From Rhodobacterales bacterium HKCCE2091 (lineage in GTDB: Bacteria > Pseudomonadota > Alphaproteobacteria > Rhodobacterales > Rhodobacteraceae), in contig WVSL01000012.1 of the NCBI GenBank assembly GCA_015689685.1, positions 1 to 64,000 of the forward strand: DNA of 64,000 nucleotides. The letters run 5' to 3'. The notes under the pieces were generated by a model that was given only the letters and a program-made list of their open reading frames with translations, did no database searches and was not told where the DNA came from. This document shows, piece after piece, positions 16,044 to 24,205 of the stretch. Positions within the stretch are counted from its first letter, which is position 1, and every line of letters begins with the position of its first letter. Made by a program: the position numbers and the translations under genes.

Positions 16044-17717
16044 ATGCCGACCTTCTACCTGACCAACAACGCGGACTACCGCGCCTTCACCACCGGCAAC
16101 GACGTGGTCCATGCCTATGCCGGGTCCGACTACCTGTTCGGCAACCACGGCGACGACACCTTCTTCGCGGGCCGCGGCCACGACACCGTCATCGGCGGCT
16201 ACGGCGCCGACACGGTCGAGGGCGGGCGCGGCAACGACCGCATCTGGGGCGGCAACCTCGACGGCACCGACACCGCGCCGAACCTCATTCGCGGCGGTCT
16301 CGGCGACGACGAGATCCATGCCGGGTTCTTCGGCGACACGATCTTCGGTGGCGACGGCGACGACAGCATCTTCGGCTTCTACAGCGCCGACTGGATCGAC
16401 GCGGGCGACGGCGACAACTCCGTCGTTTCGGGCGACGGCAACGACACCGTCGTCGCGGGTGACGGCGCGGATTACATCGTCACCGGCGACGGGCGGGATT
16501 CCGTCGATGCCGGCGATGGCGACGACGGCGTCTACGGCGGCGACGGGAACGACACGATCCGGGGCGGCGGCGGCGACGACGGGCTCAACGGCGGCGACGG
16601 CAACGATTCCCTCCGCGGCGGCGACGGCCGCGACTGGATCGGCGGCGGCGCGGGCAACGACACCCTGCGCGGCGGCGACGGGGTCGACGAGATCTACGGC
16701 CACGACGGCAACGACTACATCGCCGGCGGCAGCGGCTCCTACAACGGCGACCGGGAAACGCTCGACGGCGGGATGGGCAACGACACCATCTTTGGCGGCT
16801 ACGACAATACACTCATCCTCGGCGGATGGGGCGATGACAGCATCACCGACAAGGGCGCCAACGGTCTCGACGAGATCCACGCCGGGCTCGGAGACGACAC
16901 GGTGCATGCCGGGTCCTGGACCAGCGTGTTCGGCGGCGACGGTGACGACGTGATCACCGGCACGCTGAACACCCGGATCGAGGCCGGCAACGGGAACGAC
17001 ACCGTCACCGTCTCGCAAGGGTCGGACCTGATCGACGGCGGCTACGGCGACGATCTCATCCGGGGCGGCGTACAGGGCGACAGGATCGTCACGGGCGAAG
17101 GCGCCGACACGGTAATCGCGGGCGGCGGCGACGACTACATCATGACCTTCAACATCTGGTCCGACACCTACAACCCGGGCAACCTGGTCCTGGCCGGTGA
17201 CGGCGACGATTACGTCGACCTGCGCAGCTTCAGCCCGGACACCGTCCATGGCGGCGACGGCGACGACGAGATCGTGCCGTTCCAAGGCCGCGGCGCGGAC
17301 GGGCGGCACATCTTCGGCAACGCGGGCGACGACTTCATCGGCGGCACCGATCACGACGAGTTCCTGTCCGGCGGGCCCGGCAACGACGAGATCGACAGCG
17401 GCGGCGGCCGCGACACGATCCTCGGGGACGCGGGCAACGACCGGCTGGTGACGAGATACGACGATGCCGACGGCACCGAGGACATCTTCGTGTTCGACTT
17501 CTCCGTCACCGACGACGTCGGCATCGACGTGATCGAGGGCTTCAGCACGCAGCAGGACTGGGTCGTGTTCCGCAACGACGACGGCGACAGCTTCGACGTC
17601 ACCACGACCTTCGTCGACGGCCACGTCATGCTCACCGTCGACGGCTACGGCGGCACGATCCTGATCGAGGACGCCGCCGCCGGTTGGGGCCCGTGGAACA
17701 TCGGCGACTACGTCTGA
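16044..17717 (+). CDS. RTX-type calcium-binding repeat protein
   Basis: 557 residues built almost wholly of glycine/aspartate nonapeptides (GGxGxDxux), with dense runs from about residue 25 to 470, e.g. GGDGDDSIFG and GGGGDDGLNG. They form a Ca2+-stabilised beta-roll. There is no N-terminal signal peptide. The C-terminal 90 residues (DIFVFDFSVTDDVGIDVIEGF ... GYGGTILIEDA) look like the non-repeat end of type I secretion substrates of marine alphaproteobacteria. No ABC exporter/adaptor genes are nearby, so export would rely on a system encoded elsewhere. No enzymatic domain is visible, so a surface-coat or matrix role is more likely than a toxin. Confidence 0.85.
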   Translation: MPTFYLTNNADYRAFTTGNDVVHAYAGSDYLFGNHGDDTFFAGRGHDTVIGGYGADTVEGGRGNDRIWGGNLDGTDTAPNLIRGGLGDDEIHAGFFGDTIFGGDGDDSIFGFYSADWIDAGDGDNSVVSGDGNDTVVAGDGADYIVTGDGRDSVDAGDGDDGVYGGDGNDTIRGGGGDDGLNGGDGNDSLRGGDGRDWIGGGAGNDTLRGGDGVDEIYGHDGNDYIAGGSGSYNGDRETLDGGMGNDTIFGGYDNTLILGGWGDDSITDKGANGLDEIHAGLGDDTVHAGSWTSVFGGDGDDVITGTLNTRIEAGNGNDTVTVSQGSDLIDGGYGDDLIRGGVQGDRIVTGEGADTVIAGGGDDYIMTFNIWSDTYNPGNLVLAGDGDDYVDLRSFSPDTVHGGDGDDEIVPFQGRGADGRHIFGNAGDDFIGGTDHDEFLSGGPGNDEIDSGGGRDTILGDAGNDRLVTRYDDADGTEDIFVFDFSVTDDVGIDVIEGFSTQQDWVVFRNDDGDSFDVTTTFVDGHVMLTVDGYGGTILIEDAAAGWGPWNIGDYV

Positions 17718-17790
17718 CGCCGCGCCCGCCACTTGCCCGCCCCGCCAGCCTGACCTAAACGCTTCCGTCGTAACCGGCGGAGGCTGACCC

Positions 17791-19305
17791 ATGCTCGACC
17801 TGACCTACGAGACCCCGAAACCCAAGGTGATCCAGGGCGCCAAGCACGACTGGGAACTGGTCATCGGGATGGAGGTCCACGCCCAGGTCTCGTCGAAGTC
17901 CAAGCTCTTCTCCGGCGCCTCCACGAAATTCGGCGCCGAGCCCAATTCCAACGTCGCCTTCGTCGACGCGGGCATGCCCGGCATGCTGCCGGTCATCAAC
18001 GAGTTCTGCGTGGCGCAGGCGGTCCGCACCGGGCTCGGGCTCAAGGCCGAGATCCACCTGAACTCGGCCTTCGACCGCAAGAACTACTTCTACCCCGACC
18101 TGCCGCAGGGCTACCAGATCTCGCAACTCTACCACCCCATCGTCGGCGAGGGCGAGGTGCTGGTCGAGATGGGCGACGGCCGCGCCCGCCTCGTCCGGAT
18201 CGAGCGCATCCATCTCGAACAGGACGCCGGCAAGTCGATCCACGACATGGACCCGGCGCTCAGCTTCGTCGACCTCAACCGCACCGGCGTCGCGCTGATG
18301 GAGATCGTCTCCCGCCCCGACATCCGCGGGCCCGAGGAGGCCGCCGCTTACCTCGCCAAGCTCCGGCAGATCATGCTCTACCTCGGCACCTGCGACGGCA
18401 ACATGCAGAACGGCAACCTGCGCGCCGACGTGAACGTGTCGGTCTGCCGCCCCGGCGCCTACGAGATGTACCAGGAGACGCAGGATTTCTCCCATCTCGG
18501 CACCCGGTGCGAGATCAAGAACATGAACTCCATGCGCTTCATCCAGGCCGCGATCGACTTCGAGGCCCGGCGCCAGATCGGCATCCTGGAGGCCGGCGGC
18601 AGCATCGAGCAGGAAACCCGGCTCTACGACCCGGACCGGAACGAGACCCGCTCCATGCGCTCGAAGGAAGAGGCGCACGACTACCGCTACTTCCCCGATC
18701 CCGACCTCCTGCCGCTGGAGATCGAGCAGGCCTGGGTCGACGACATCGCCGCCCATCTGCCGGAACTGCCGGACGCCAAGAAGGCCCGCTTCATGGGCGA
18801 TTTCGGCCTGTCCGACTACGACGCCAGCGTGCTGACCGCCGACCTCGCCTCCGCGCATTTCTTCGAAAGCGCCGCGCTCGCCTCGGGCGAGGGCAAGCTC
18901 GCGGCGAACTGGATCATCAACGAACTGTTCGGCCGGCTGAAGAAGGACGAGCGCGGGATCGAGGACAGCCCGATCTCCCCCGACCGGATCGCGCAGATCG
19001 TGAAACTGATCCGGTCCGACACGATATCGGGCAAGATCGCCAAGGACGTGTTCGAAAAGTCCTACACCCAGGACCGCGACCCGGACCAGATCGTGGAGGC
19101 CGAGGGGCTGAAGCAGGTCACCGACACCGGCGAAATCGAGGCCGCCGTGGACGAGATCATCGCCGCCAACCCCGACCAGGTGGAAAAGGCCAAGGCCAAC
19201 CCCAAGCTCGCCGGCTGGTTCGTCGGCCAGGTGATGAAGGCGACCGGTGGCAAGGCCAATCCGAAGGCGGTGAACGAGATCGTGACGGCGAAGCTCGGGC
19301 TCTGA
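17791..19305 (+). CDS. gatB: aspartyl/glutamyl-tRNA amidotransferase subunit B
   Basis: A 504-residue protein of normal length. The N-terminal catalytic domain has [22 protein letters not shown] and the [17 protein letters not shown] and [12 protein letters not shown] segments. The C-terminal YqeY-like domain runs from about residue 340 and ends [15 protein letters not shown]. With GatA and GatC it converts Glu-tRNA(Gln) and/or Asp-tRNA(Asn) to the amide. A good ribosome site (CGGAGG) precedes ATG 17791. Two small membrane-protein genes follow at once on the same strand. Confidence 0.97.
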   Translation: MLDLTYETPKPKVIQGAKHDWELVIGMEVHAQVSSKSKLFSGASTKFGAEPNSNVAFVDAGMPGMLPVINEFCVAQAVRTGLGLKAEIHLNSAFDRKNYFYPDLPQGYQISQLYHPIVGEGEVLVEMGDGRARLVRIERIHLEQDAGKSIHDMDPALSFVDLNRTGVALMEIVSRPDIRGPEEAAAYLAKLRQIMLYLGTCDGNMQNGNLRADVNVSVCRPGAYEMYQETQDFSHLGTRCEIKNMNSMRFIQAAIDFEARRQIGILEAGGSIEQETRLYDPDRNETRSMRSKEEAHDYRYFPDPDLLPLEIEQAWVDDIAAHLPELPDAKKARFMGDFGLSDYDASVLTADLASAHFFESAALASGEGKLAANWIINELFGRLKKDERGIEDSPISPDRIAQIVKLIRSDTISGKIAKDVFEKSYTQDRDPDQIVEAEGLKQVTDTGEIEAAVDEIIAANPDQVEKAKANPKLAGWFVGQVMKATGGKANPKAVNEIVTAKLGL

Positions 19306-19309
19306 TCCC

Positions 19310-19549
19310 GTGCCCCGCCGGCGCGACGAACTGACGGTTCACAACGAGCGGCTCAAGCTGCTCGCGACCAGCCTCAACGCGCTCGGGATCGGCCTCGTGG
19401 GTTTCGCGCTCCTCCGCGTCGCGGTCGAAGACATGGCAATGCTCGGCATTTCGACCCTGTGGTGGTCGCTCGTCGCCTTTGCATTGCACGTCGCGGCACA
19501 CTACATTCTGGGCATGCTGGAAAAGGAGGTCGACGATGACCGCCTATGA
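19310..19549 (+). CDS. small two-span membrane protein downstream of gatB
   Basis: 79 residues from GTG 19310, four bases after the gatB stop, with two hydrophobic segments (LLATSLNALGIGLVGFALL and STLWWSLVAFALHVAAHYIL) and an acidic C-terminus. No named family recognised. Close spacing to gatB and the 14-bp overlap with the next small gene suggest one transcript. The gene is supported by clear membrane topology rather than by motifs. Confidence 0.65.
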   Translation: MPRRRDELTVHNERLKLLATSLNALGIGLVGFALLRVAVEDMAMLGISTLWWSLVAFALHVAAHYILGMLEKEVDDDRL

Positions 19550-19664
19550 ATTCTGGATGCCACTCGCGCTGCTGATCGTCTGCGGCGGCGGCGGCATCCT
19601 GTTCGCGAACTGGTCCGCCCGTCGCCTGCACAAACGCGACAGCGACCACCATCCCGCCGAGTAG
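19536..19664 (+). CDS. 42-residue single-span membrane protein
   Basis: A near-perfect ribosome site (AAAGGAGGT, 19522-19530) lies 5 bases before ATG 19536. The product is one hydrophobic helix (FWMPLALLIVCGGGGILFA) with a basic, His-rich tail (RRLHKRDSDHHPAE). It overlaps the previous gene by 14 bp. Small paired membrane proteins of this sort often assemble together; that is inference. The function is unknown. Confidence 0.65.
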   Translation: MTAYEFWMPLALLIVCGGGGILFANWSARRLHKRDSDHHPAE

Positions 19665-19684
19665 GTCCGCCCCACCCCGAAACG

Positions 19685-19707
19685 AAAAACGGGCCCCGCA
19701 GGGCCCG
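19685..19707 (-). terminator. rho-independent terminator for the autotransporter gene
   Basis: A perfect 7-bp GC stem (19690-19696 with 19701-19707, loop CGCA). On the minus strand it is followed by a U-run (complement of AAAAA at 19685-19689). It lies 26 bp past the stop of the minus-strand gene at 19734 and may also stop the converging gatB transcript. Confidence 0.75.
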
Positions 19708-19733
19708 CTTCCCGATCCCCCCGGATGAGGGCG

Positions 19734-21224
19734 TCAGAACCGGAACGTCGCCCGGAGTGCGCCCGAGACCTGGTGCAGGTCGCCGCCGAGACCGCCGAAC
19801 TCGACCGCGGTGTCGAGGCTGATGCCGCCGTCCAGCTCCATCGTCCCGCCAAGCTCGATCCGGCCGGTCCAGCCGTCGTCCACCAGCAGGTCCGACACCA
19901 GCGCGGTGTCCGCGTCGGTGTGCAGGTAGTCGGCGTAGATGCCCGCGAAGTAGCTGCCGCCCGCGAACCCGCGGGTGTAGCGCGCGCCCAGCGACAGCTC
20001 GCCGAATTCCACCGTCTCGCCAGTGCCGGCCAGCACGCCGCCGGTGCCCTCGACCTCCTCGCGCCCGATGGCCAGCCCGATGCTCGGCGTGATCGTCGCG
20101 CCGGCGAAGGCGAAGTCGTAGCCGCCCGACAGGGTCAGCGCGTAAAGCTCGGTCTCGCCCTCGCCCGCGCCTCCGTCCTGGTCGAAGTCGCCGCGCCCGT
20201 AGACCAGCGTCGCCTCGCCCGAGATCGGCCCGTTACGGTAGCCGACGTAGGGCTGCAGGAACACCAGCGTCCCGTCCTGGCTGACCGCGCCGACGGAGCT
20301 TGAGATGTCCTGCGCGCCGATCGACAGGCCCGCGATGACGCCGGGCGCAACCTCGGCATCGGCACCGATCTGGAGCCCCGCGCCGCGGTAGCTGCGGTCG
20401 GCGGCATCGTCGGACGCGTGGAAACCGGTCACCTCGACCCAGGTATAGAGGTTGCCCATCATCCCCGGCATCCCGCTGCTGGAGACCGAGACGAAGGGCG
20501 CGCTGCCGCTCTCGGTGCGCACGAAGGACAGCATCGCATCGCGCGTGGCAAAGCTGCGGTTCGCCTGCCCCCGGATGATCCCGCGGGTGTCGACCACGAC
20601 AAGGCGCGACGCCTGCAGGCTCGCTGCCGCCGCATCGGCGATGGCGGGCGTGGGGGCGGATACGCCGAACAGAAGTTCGAAGACCAGCTCGTAGTTCGTC
20701 CACGACGCGAAGGTGTTCCACGGAACGGTCGTCCAGCTTCCGGTGTCCCCGGCGTTGTACTGGTAGGCAAATTCACCGTCTGGGTAAATGTCGGTGGTGG
20801 GGTTCTGAACGCCCGCGAAAAAGAGGGTGTCGACACCCGAGGTCCCCTGGAAGATCGCGATGTAGTCGCCCGCCGGCAGCGCGGTACCCGGGAGGGTGGT
20901 GGTGAGGTCGGTATAACCGCTCGCGCCCGCCGTGGTGCCGGTACCCGTGAACAGCGGCGCGCCCGTCGCAACATGACTGACGGGATCCCAGGCCATGACG
21001 GCGATCTCGTAATCCATTGCGGAGCCACGGTCATCCAGCCGGAACCTCAGGCTGTTCAGGCTGCTCGGCGCATTCAGGCGGAAGGATTGTCCGAACGCCT
21101 GGTTCGGCCCCGCGCAGCAGACGGAGTTGTTCTCGTCCGCGAAGGTGGAGATCGATTGCGCCGCGGCCGGAAGGCCCGCGCCGAGACCCGCGACAAGCGC
21201 CGCGACGGATACTGCTCGTTTCAT
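19734..21224 (-). CDS. autotransporter-type outer-membrane beta-barrel protein
   Basis: 496 residues with an N-terminal signal peptide (MKRAVSVAALVAGLGAGLPAAAQS). The passenger region of about 200 residues includes a beta-sandwich-like part (SFRLNAPSSLNSLRFRLDD, then GDYIAIFQGTSGVDTLFF). From about residue 230 there is an alternating-hydrophobicity barrel ending in ATFRF, the terminal Phe expected for outer-membrane insertion. The N-terminal part resembles choice-of-anchor or PEP-CTERM-type domains that bind at the surface. The start has a purine-rich site (CGAGGGG) just upstream, and a TTAA-N6-TTAAC motif lies at 21239-21253. Confidence 0.8.
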   Translation of the reverse strand: MKRAVSVAALVAGLGAGLPAAAQSISTFADENNSVCCAGPNQAFGQSFRLNAPSSLNSLRFRLDDRGSAMDYEIAVMAWDPVSHVATGAPLFTGTGTTAGASGYTDLTTTLPGTALPAGDYIAIFQGTSGVDTLFFAGVQNPTTDIYPDGEFAYQYNAGDTGSWTTVPWNTFASWTNYELVFELLFGVSAPTPAIADAAAASLQASRLVVVDTRGIIRGQANRSFATRDAMLSFVRTESGSAPFVSVSSSGMPGMMGNLYTWVEVTGFHASDDAADRSYRGAGLQIGADAEVAPGVIAGLSIGAQDISSSVGAVSQDGTLVFLQPYVGYRNGPISGEATLVYGRGDFDQDGGAGEGETELYALTLSGGYDFAFAGATITPSIGLAIGREEVEGTGGVLAGTGETVEFGELSLGARYTRGFAGGSYFAGIYADYLHTDADTALVSDLLVDDGWTGRIELGGTMELDGGISLDTAVEFGGLGGDLHQVSGALRATFRF

Positions 21225-21918
21225 GGATTTGCCCCTCGTTAAGATTTGTTAACGACTTGTAGAAGCCGGATTGGAGCAACTCACAGGCGAAACCTTGCCG
21301 AAATTCGGCTTCCAGCGGGCCTGTCACATCCGGGCCACATGTAGTGCCGGGCATCGACACACGCTCTAATTGTAGCGGAATTTCTGGATGTTACCGTAAG
21401 AGCTTCGAAAGGTGACGTGCGCGGCAATCACCGTGATTGGCTGCCCGCCCCGACAGGCCATGAGAATATCGCTTGACACCCGCCGCCCGCAGTCACCCCG
21501 CCCCCCTTTCGGCGGCCCTGCATCGTCCCGGCAGCGGCCTCCGGACCGGGCCCGCGACCGAAGGCTCCGGCGCACCGGCTGGCCGGAACCGGGGAAACCG
21601 CCACCGCCCGGAAATTCAGCAATCGGTTCCAGCACGGCGGCGCCCGTCCGGGGCGATGCGCGTCGCGGCACCGGGCCGGGATGCACGCGGCCTCCGCGCG
21701 CCGGTCCGGCCGCCGGGGCGAAACCTTAACAGTCCGCCGCCAGCCTGCAAAAATCTACCCGGTTTCTACCTGCTTTCTATCTGCCTTCTACCCGCGTTCT
21801 ACCCCCGTTAACCCTGCCCCCGCGGCGGCCCGCCGACGGGGTGGGACGCGGCCCCTTTCCCCTTCACCTCGCCCCCGAAACCCCGTATCACTCCCCCGCC
21901 AGAGGAGAGGTCAGTTCG
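21225..21918. other. 694-bp intergenic region between divergent genes
   Basis: It contains a TTAA-N6-TTAAC motif (21239-21253), a perfect 7-bp dyad CAATCAC-C-GTGATTG (21425-21439), a relatively AT-rich patch around 21360-21480, and an 11-bp tandem repeat (21751-21816). Short open frames occur but none has a convincing ribosome site plus protein-like composition. It should hold the promoters of the autotransporter gene (leftward) and the DUF4177 gene (rightward). Confidence 0.6.
21751..21816 (+). repeat. 11-bp tandem repeat, 5-6 degenerate units
   Basis: Consecutive 11-mers at 21751, 21762, 21773, 21784, 21795 and (more degenerate) 21806 follow a consensus close to NNTTCTACCCG, for example GTTTCTACCTG, CTTTCTATCTG and CCTTCTACCCG. 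The period equals roughly one helical turn, so the TTCTA cores face the same side of the DNA. It sits about 100 bp upstream of the DUF4177 gene. Confidence 0.8.
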
Positions 21919-22359
21919 ATGGAGCGCTACGAGTACAAGGTCGTCCCGGCCCCGGAAAAGGGATTGAAGGCCAAGGGCTTGAAGGCTCCCGCCGACCGGT
22001 TCGCCTACGCGATCGAGACCGCGATGAACGAGCTTGGCGCCGATGGCTGGGAATACTGGCGGGCGGAGACGCTGCCCTCGGTCGAACGCTCCGGCCTGAC
22101 CGGGTCGAAGGTCACCGAACGCCACCTTCTGGTGTTCCGCCGCAAGCACGTCGAACCCACCCGCCCCGACCGCCCCGTCGAGCGCCCGGTGATGCCCGAG
22201 ACTCGGCCCGCGCCGGTGGTGCAAGAGCCCGAACTCAAAGAGAAAACACCGGTCTTCACCCGCCGGCTGGAGCTTGCCCGCGAACACCGCCAAGCGGTCA
22301 TTCACCGCGACGGCGACGCCTCTCCCACCCCGCATATCCGCCCGGTCGAGGACGACTAG
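21919..22359 (+). CDS. DUF4177 domain protein
   Basis: 146 residues. The N-terminal half (MERYEYKVVPAPEKG ... MNELGADGWEYWRAETLP) has the Y-E-Y-K-V and L-G-A-D-G-W-E-Y features of DUF4177. The C-terminal half is a charged Pro/Arg/Glu-rich tail, probably disordered. A purine-rich ribosome site (AGAGGAGAGG) precedes the ATG. Its stop overlaps the convergent bolA stop by 4 bp. The biochemical role of the domain is unknown. Confidence 0.75.
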   Translation: MERYEYKVVPAPEKGLKAKGLKAPADRFAYAIETAMNELGADGWEYWRAETLPSVERSGLTGSKVTERHLLVFRRKHVEPTRPDRPVERPVMPETRPAPVVQEPELKEKTPVFTRRLELAREHRQAVIHRDGDASPTPHIRPVEDD

Positions 22360-22616
22360 GCGGCCTCGATCTCCAGCGCGAGGGCGTGGATCTCTTGCAG
22401 CAGGTCCTTCCCGAGCGCATCGTGAACGGCGCGGTGCCGCGCGATCCGCGACAGCCCGCCGAAGGCCTCGGCGGCGATCCGCACGCGGAAATGGCTCTCG
22501 CCCCCTTCCATGTAACCCGCGTGGCCCCTATGTGCCTCGCTCTCATCGACAATTTCCAGGCGCGCCGGCGCGAACGCCGCTTCCAGCCTGGCCTGCATCT
22601 CGGTCGTCTTCGACAC
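22356..22616 (-). CDS. bolA: BolA family protein
   Basis: 86 residues from the GTG at 22616, or 80 from the ATG at 22598. The GTG is preferred because it restores the usual N-terminal helix (VSKTTEMQARLEAAFAP). Diagnostic segments are LEIVDESEAHRGHAGY and ESHFRVRIAAEAFGG, then RIARHRAVHDALG. The invariant His of RHRAVHDAL and the ESHF loop are the expected iron-sulfur partner ligands. BolA proteins work with monothiol glutaredoxins in iron-sulfur trafficking. It is divergent from the J-domain gene 75 bp away, an arrangement common in this family of bacteria. Confidence 0.88.
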   Translation of the reverse strand: MSKTTEMQARLEAAFAPARLEIVDESEAHRGHAGYMEGGESHFRVRIAAEAFGGLSRIARHRAVHDALGKDLLQEIHALALEIEAA

Positions 22617-22691
22617 GGTTTTTCGCCCTACCCTCTTCACCTTGGCGCGTGAAACCCTAAACTGGCGCTTCCGAGTCGAGAAGGTGGTCCC

Positions 22692-23321
22692 ATGCCGAAC
22701 GAAGACCCTTTCAACTTCGATCTCCGCGTTTCGACGGACAAGAAGAAGCGCCGCACCGGCCGCCGCGGCATGTCGGGCGCCTTCGAGACGTCTCAGCGGG
22801 TCTGCGAGCACGACGGCTGCGAGGAACCCGGCCAGTACCGCGCGCCCAAGTCCCCCGACCGGACCGACGACTACTACTGGTTCTGCCGCGACCACGTCCG
22901 CGAATACAACCTGAAGTGGAATTTCTTCGAGGGCACGACCGAGGCCGAGATGGAGGCGCAGCTCGACCGCGACCGCGTCTGGGACCGGCCGACGAAGCCG
23001 TTCAAGCAATCTGCCGAGGAACGCGCCTGGGCCCGCCTCGGCATCGAGGACCCGCACCAGGTGCTCGGCCAGAACGCCACCCGCAACCCCGGCAAGCAGG
23101 TCACCGGCAACCGGAAACTGCCGCCGACGGAGCGGCGGGCGATCGACATCCTGGACGCCAAGGACAGCTGGACGAAGACCGAAATCCGCAAGTCCTACAA
23201 GGCGTTGATCAAGGTTCTTCACCCGGACCTGAACGGCGGCGACCGCTCGGACGAAGAACGCCTGCAGGAGGTCGTCTGGGCCTGGGACCAGATCAAGGAG
23301 AGCCGGAACTTCCGGGATTGA
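22692..23321 (+). CDS. J-domain (DnaJ-like) protein with C-terminal J domain
   Basis: 209 residues. The J domain is at the C-terminal end: AIDILDAKDSWTKTEIRKSYKALIKVLHPDLNGGDR contains the essential HPD tripeptide. The N-terminal part has a Cys/His cluster (CEHDGCEEPGQYRAP ... WFCRDHVREYN) that may bind a metal. It probably stimulates a DnaK-family chaperone. Its last 29 bp overlap the end of the convergent zinc-ribbon gene. In related bacteria this bolA/J-domain pair is often followed by cobS-cobT; here it is not. Confidence 0.88.
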   Translation: MPNEDPFNFDLRVSTDKKKRRTGRRGMSGAFETSQRVCEHDGCEEPGQYRAPKSPDRTDDYYWFCRDHVREYNLKWNFFEGTTEAEMEAQLDRDRVWDRPTKPFKQSAEERAWARLGIEDPHQVLGQNATRNPGKQVTGNRKLPPTERRAIDILDAKDSWTKTEIRKSYKALIKVLHPDLNGGDRSDEERLQEVVWAWDQIKESRNFRD

Positions 23322-24081
23322 GTTGCTCCGGGGTCCCGAGCCGGACCGCTGTCGGGCCCGAGAAGTCGAGGATGATCGTCTCGGCTTCTTCGCTTTCGCC
23401 GACATCGTTGCTGGGGATCCGGAAGCCGAACGCGCAGTGCAACTGCACGTTGTTCCGGACCGCGTTCTCCTCTCCCGCCTTCAGGAAGTCGGTCGTGACC
23501 CAGGTCCAGAGGTCGGTCAGACTGCCCCTACGGCTGATCGTGTCACTGGCGAGTGCGAACGAGATATTCTGGCCGAAGGTCACGAACTCGGAGCGCCCCG
23601 TCTGAAGGGTCAGTTCGCTCTGGCGGCGAAACTCGACCCGGATTGCCTTGTCGGCCACCTCCGCCGTACAGGGCATCGACTGCTGGACGACTACCCTTCG
23701 ATTGCCGGTGTTCACCGCGTAGACGCTGAGGCTGACGTTCTCGACGTAAGCGTGATCGACCTCGACCCGGGTGATGGGAACGGCAAGCTGAAGCGCTGCC
23801 GAGATCTGGGCAGAAAATATCGTGAGCGCAGCGATGACAAGGCCGAGAACCGGGATGCTTACCGTCATGTATCGACGCCAGCGCGATTGCTCGGCACCGC
23901 AGTGGCGACAGCGGAGCGCCTCCGGCAGGATCCGGCTGTAACAGCTCGTACAGCGCCTGTCGGCCTGGTCGGCGCCGCAGTGCTTGCAGAGGTCGACATC
24001 GTCGGCGATGAAACCGCCGCAGGCTGAGCAACGCTTCACGTTGCTGACACCGACCACGGTCCTTGAATAGGGCTTGGTCAT
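23293..24081 (-). CDS. double zinc-ribbon membrane protein of unknown function
   Basis: 262 residues. Two zinc ribbons at the N-terminus (CSACGGFIADDVDLCKHCG and CTSCYSRILPEALRCRHCG, about residues 18-63) give four CxxC pairs. One membrane span (MTVSIPVLGLVIAALTIFSAQ) and a predicted external beta-rich domain follow. The base composition is visibly less GC-rich at third positions than the neighbours. It sits between the bolA/J-domain pair and trkH, overlapping the J-domain gene by 29 bp. Together these suggest an accessory, possibly transferred gene. The function is unknown; such ribbon-plus-TM proteins often tether or sense at the membrane. Confidence 0.7.
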   Translation of the reverse strand: MTKPYSRTVVGVSNVKRCSACGGFIADDVDLCKHCGADQADRRCTSCYSRILPEALRCRHCGAEQSRWRRYMTVSIPVLGLVIAALTIFSAQISAALQLAVPITRVEVDHAYVENVSLSVYAVNTGNRRVVVQQSMPCTAEVADKAIRVEFRRQSELTLQTGRSEFVTFGQNISFALASDTISRRGSLTDLWTWVTTDFLKAGEENAVRNNVQLHCAFGFRIPSNDVGESEEAETIILDFSGPTAVRLGTPEQLNPGSSGSP

Positions 24082-24205
24082 GGTAAATTGTCTTCAGATC
24101 AAACGTGGCGGGAAGTGTATCAGGAACCGCCAGTTGCGGAAAGCGCGGGGCCGTCAGGACGAGGTGACGCACTTGGCGAAGGCACCGGCTCAGGCCGGAC
24201 CTCTC

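Noticed and set aside
16100-17450. Dense repeated DNA that could be taken for a CRISPR or tandem repeat array.
   Set aside because: The repeat is protein-level (9-codon Gly/Asp nonapeptides) inside an intact gene, without regular spacers.
21412-21729. A 105-codon plus-strand frame in the intergenic region upstream of the 11-bp repeat.
   Set aside because: No ribosome site, Arg/Pro-rich composition and overlap by other frames; it looks like a GC artefact.
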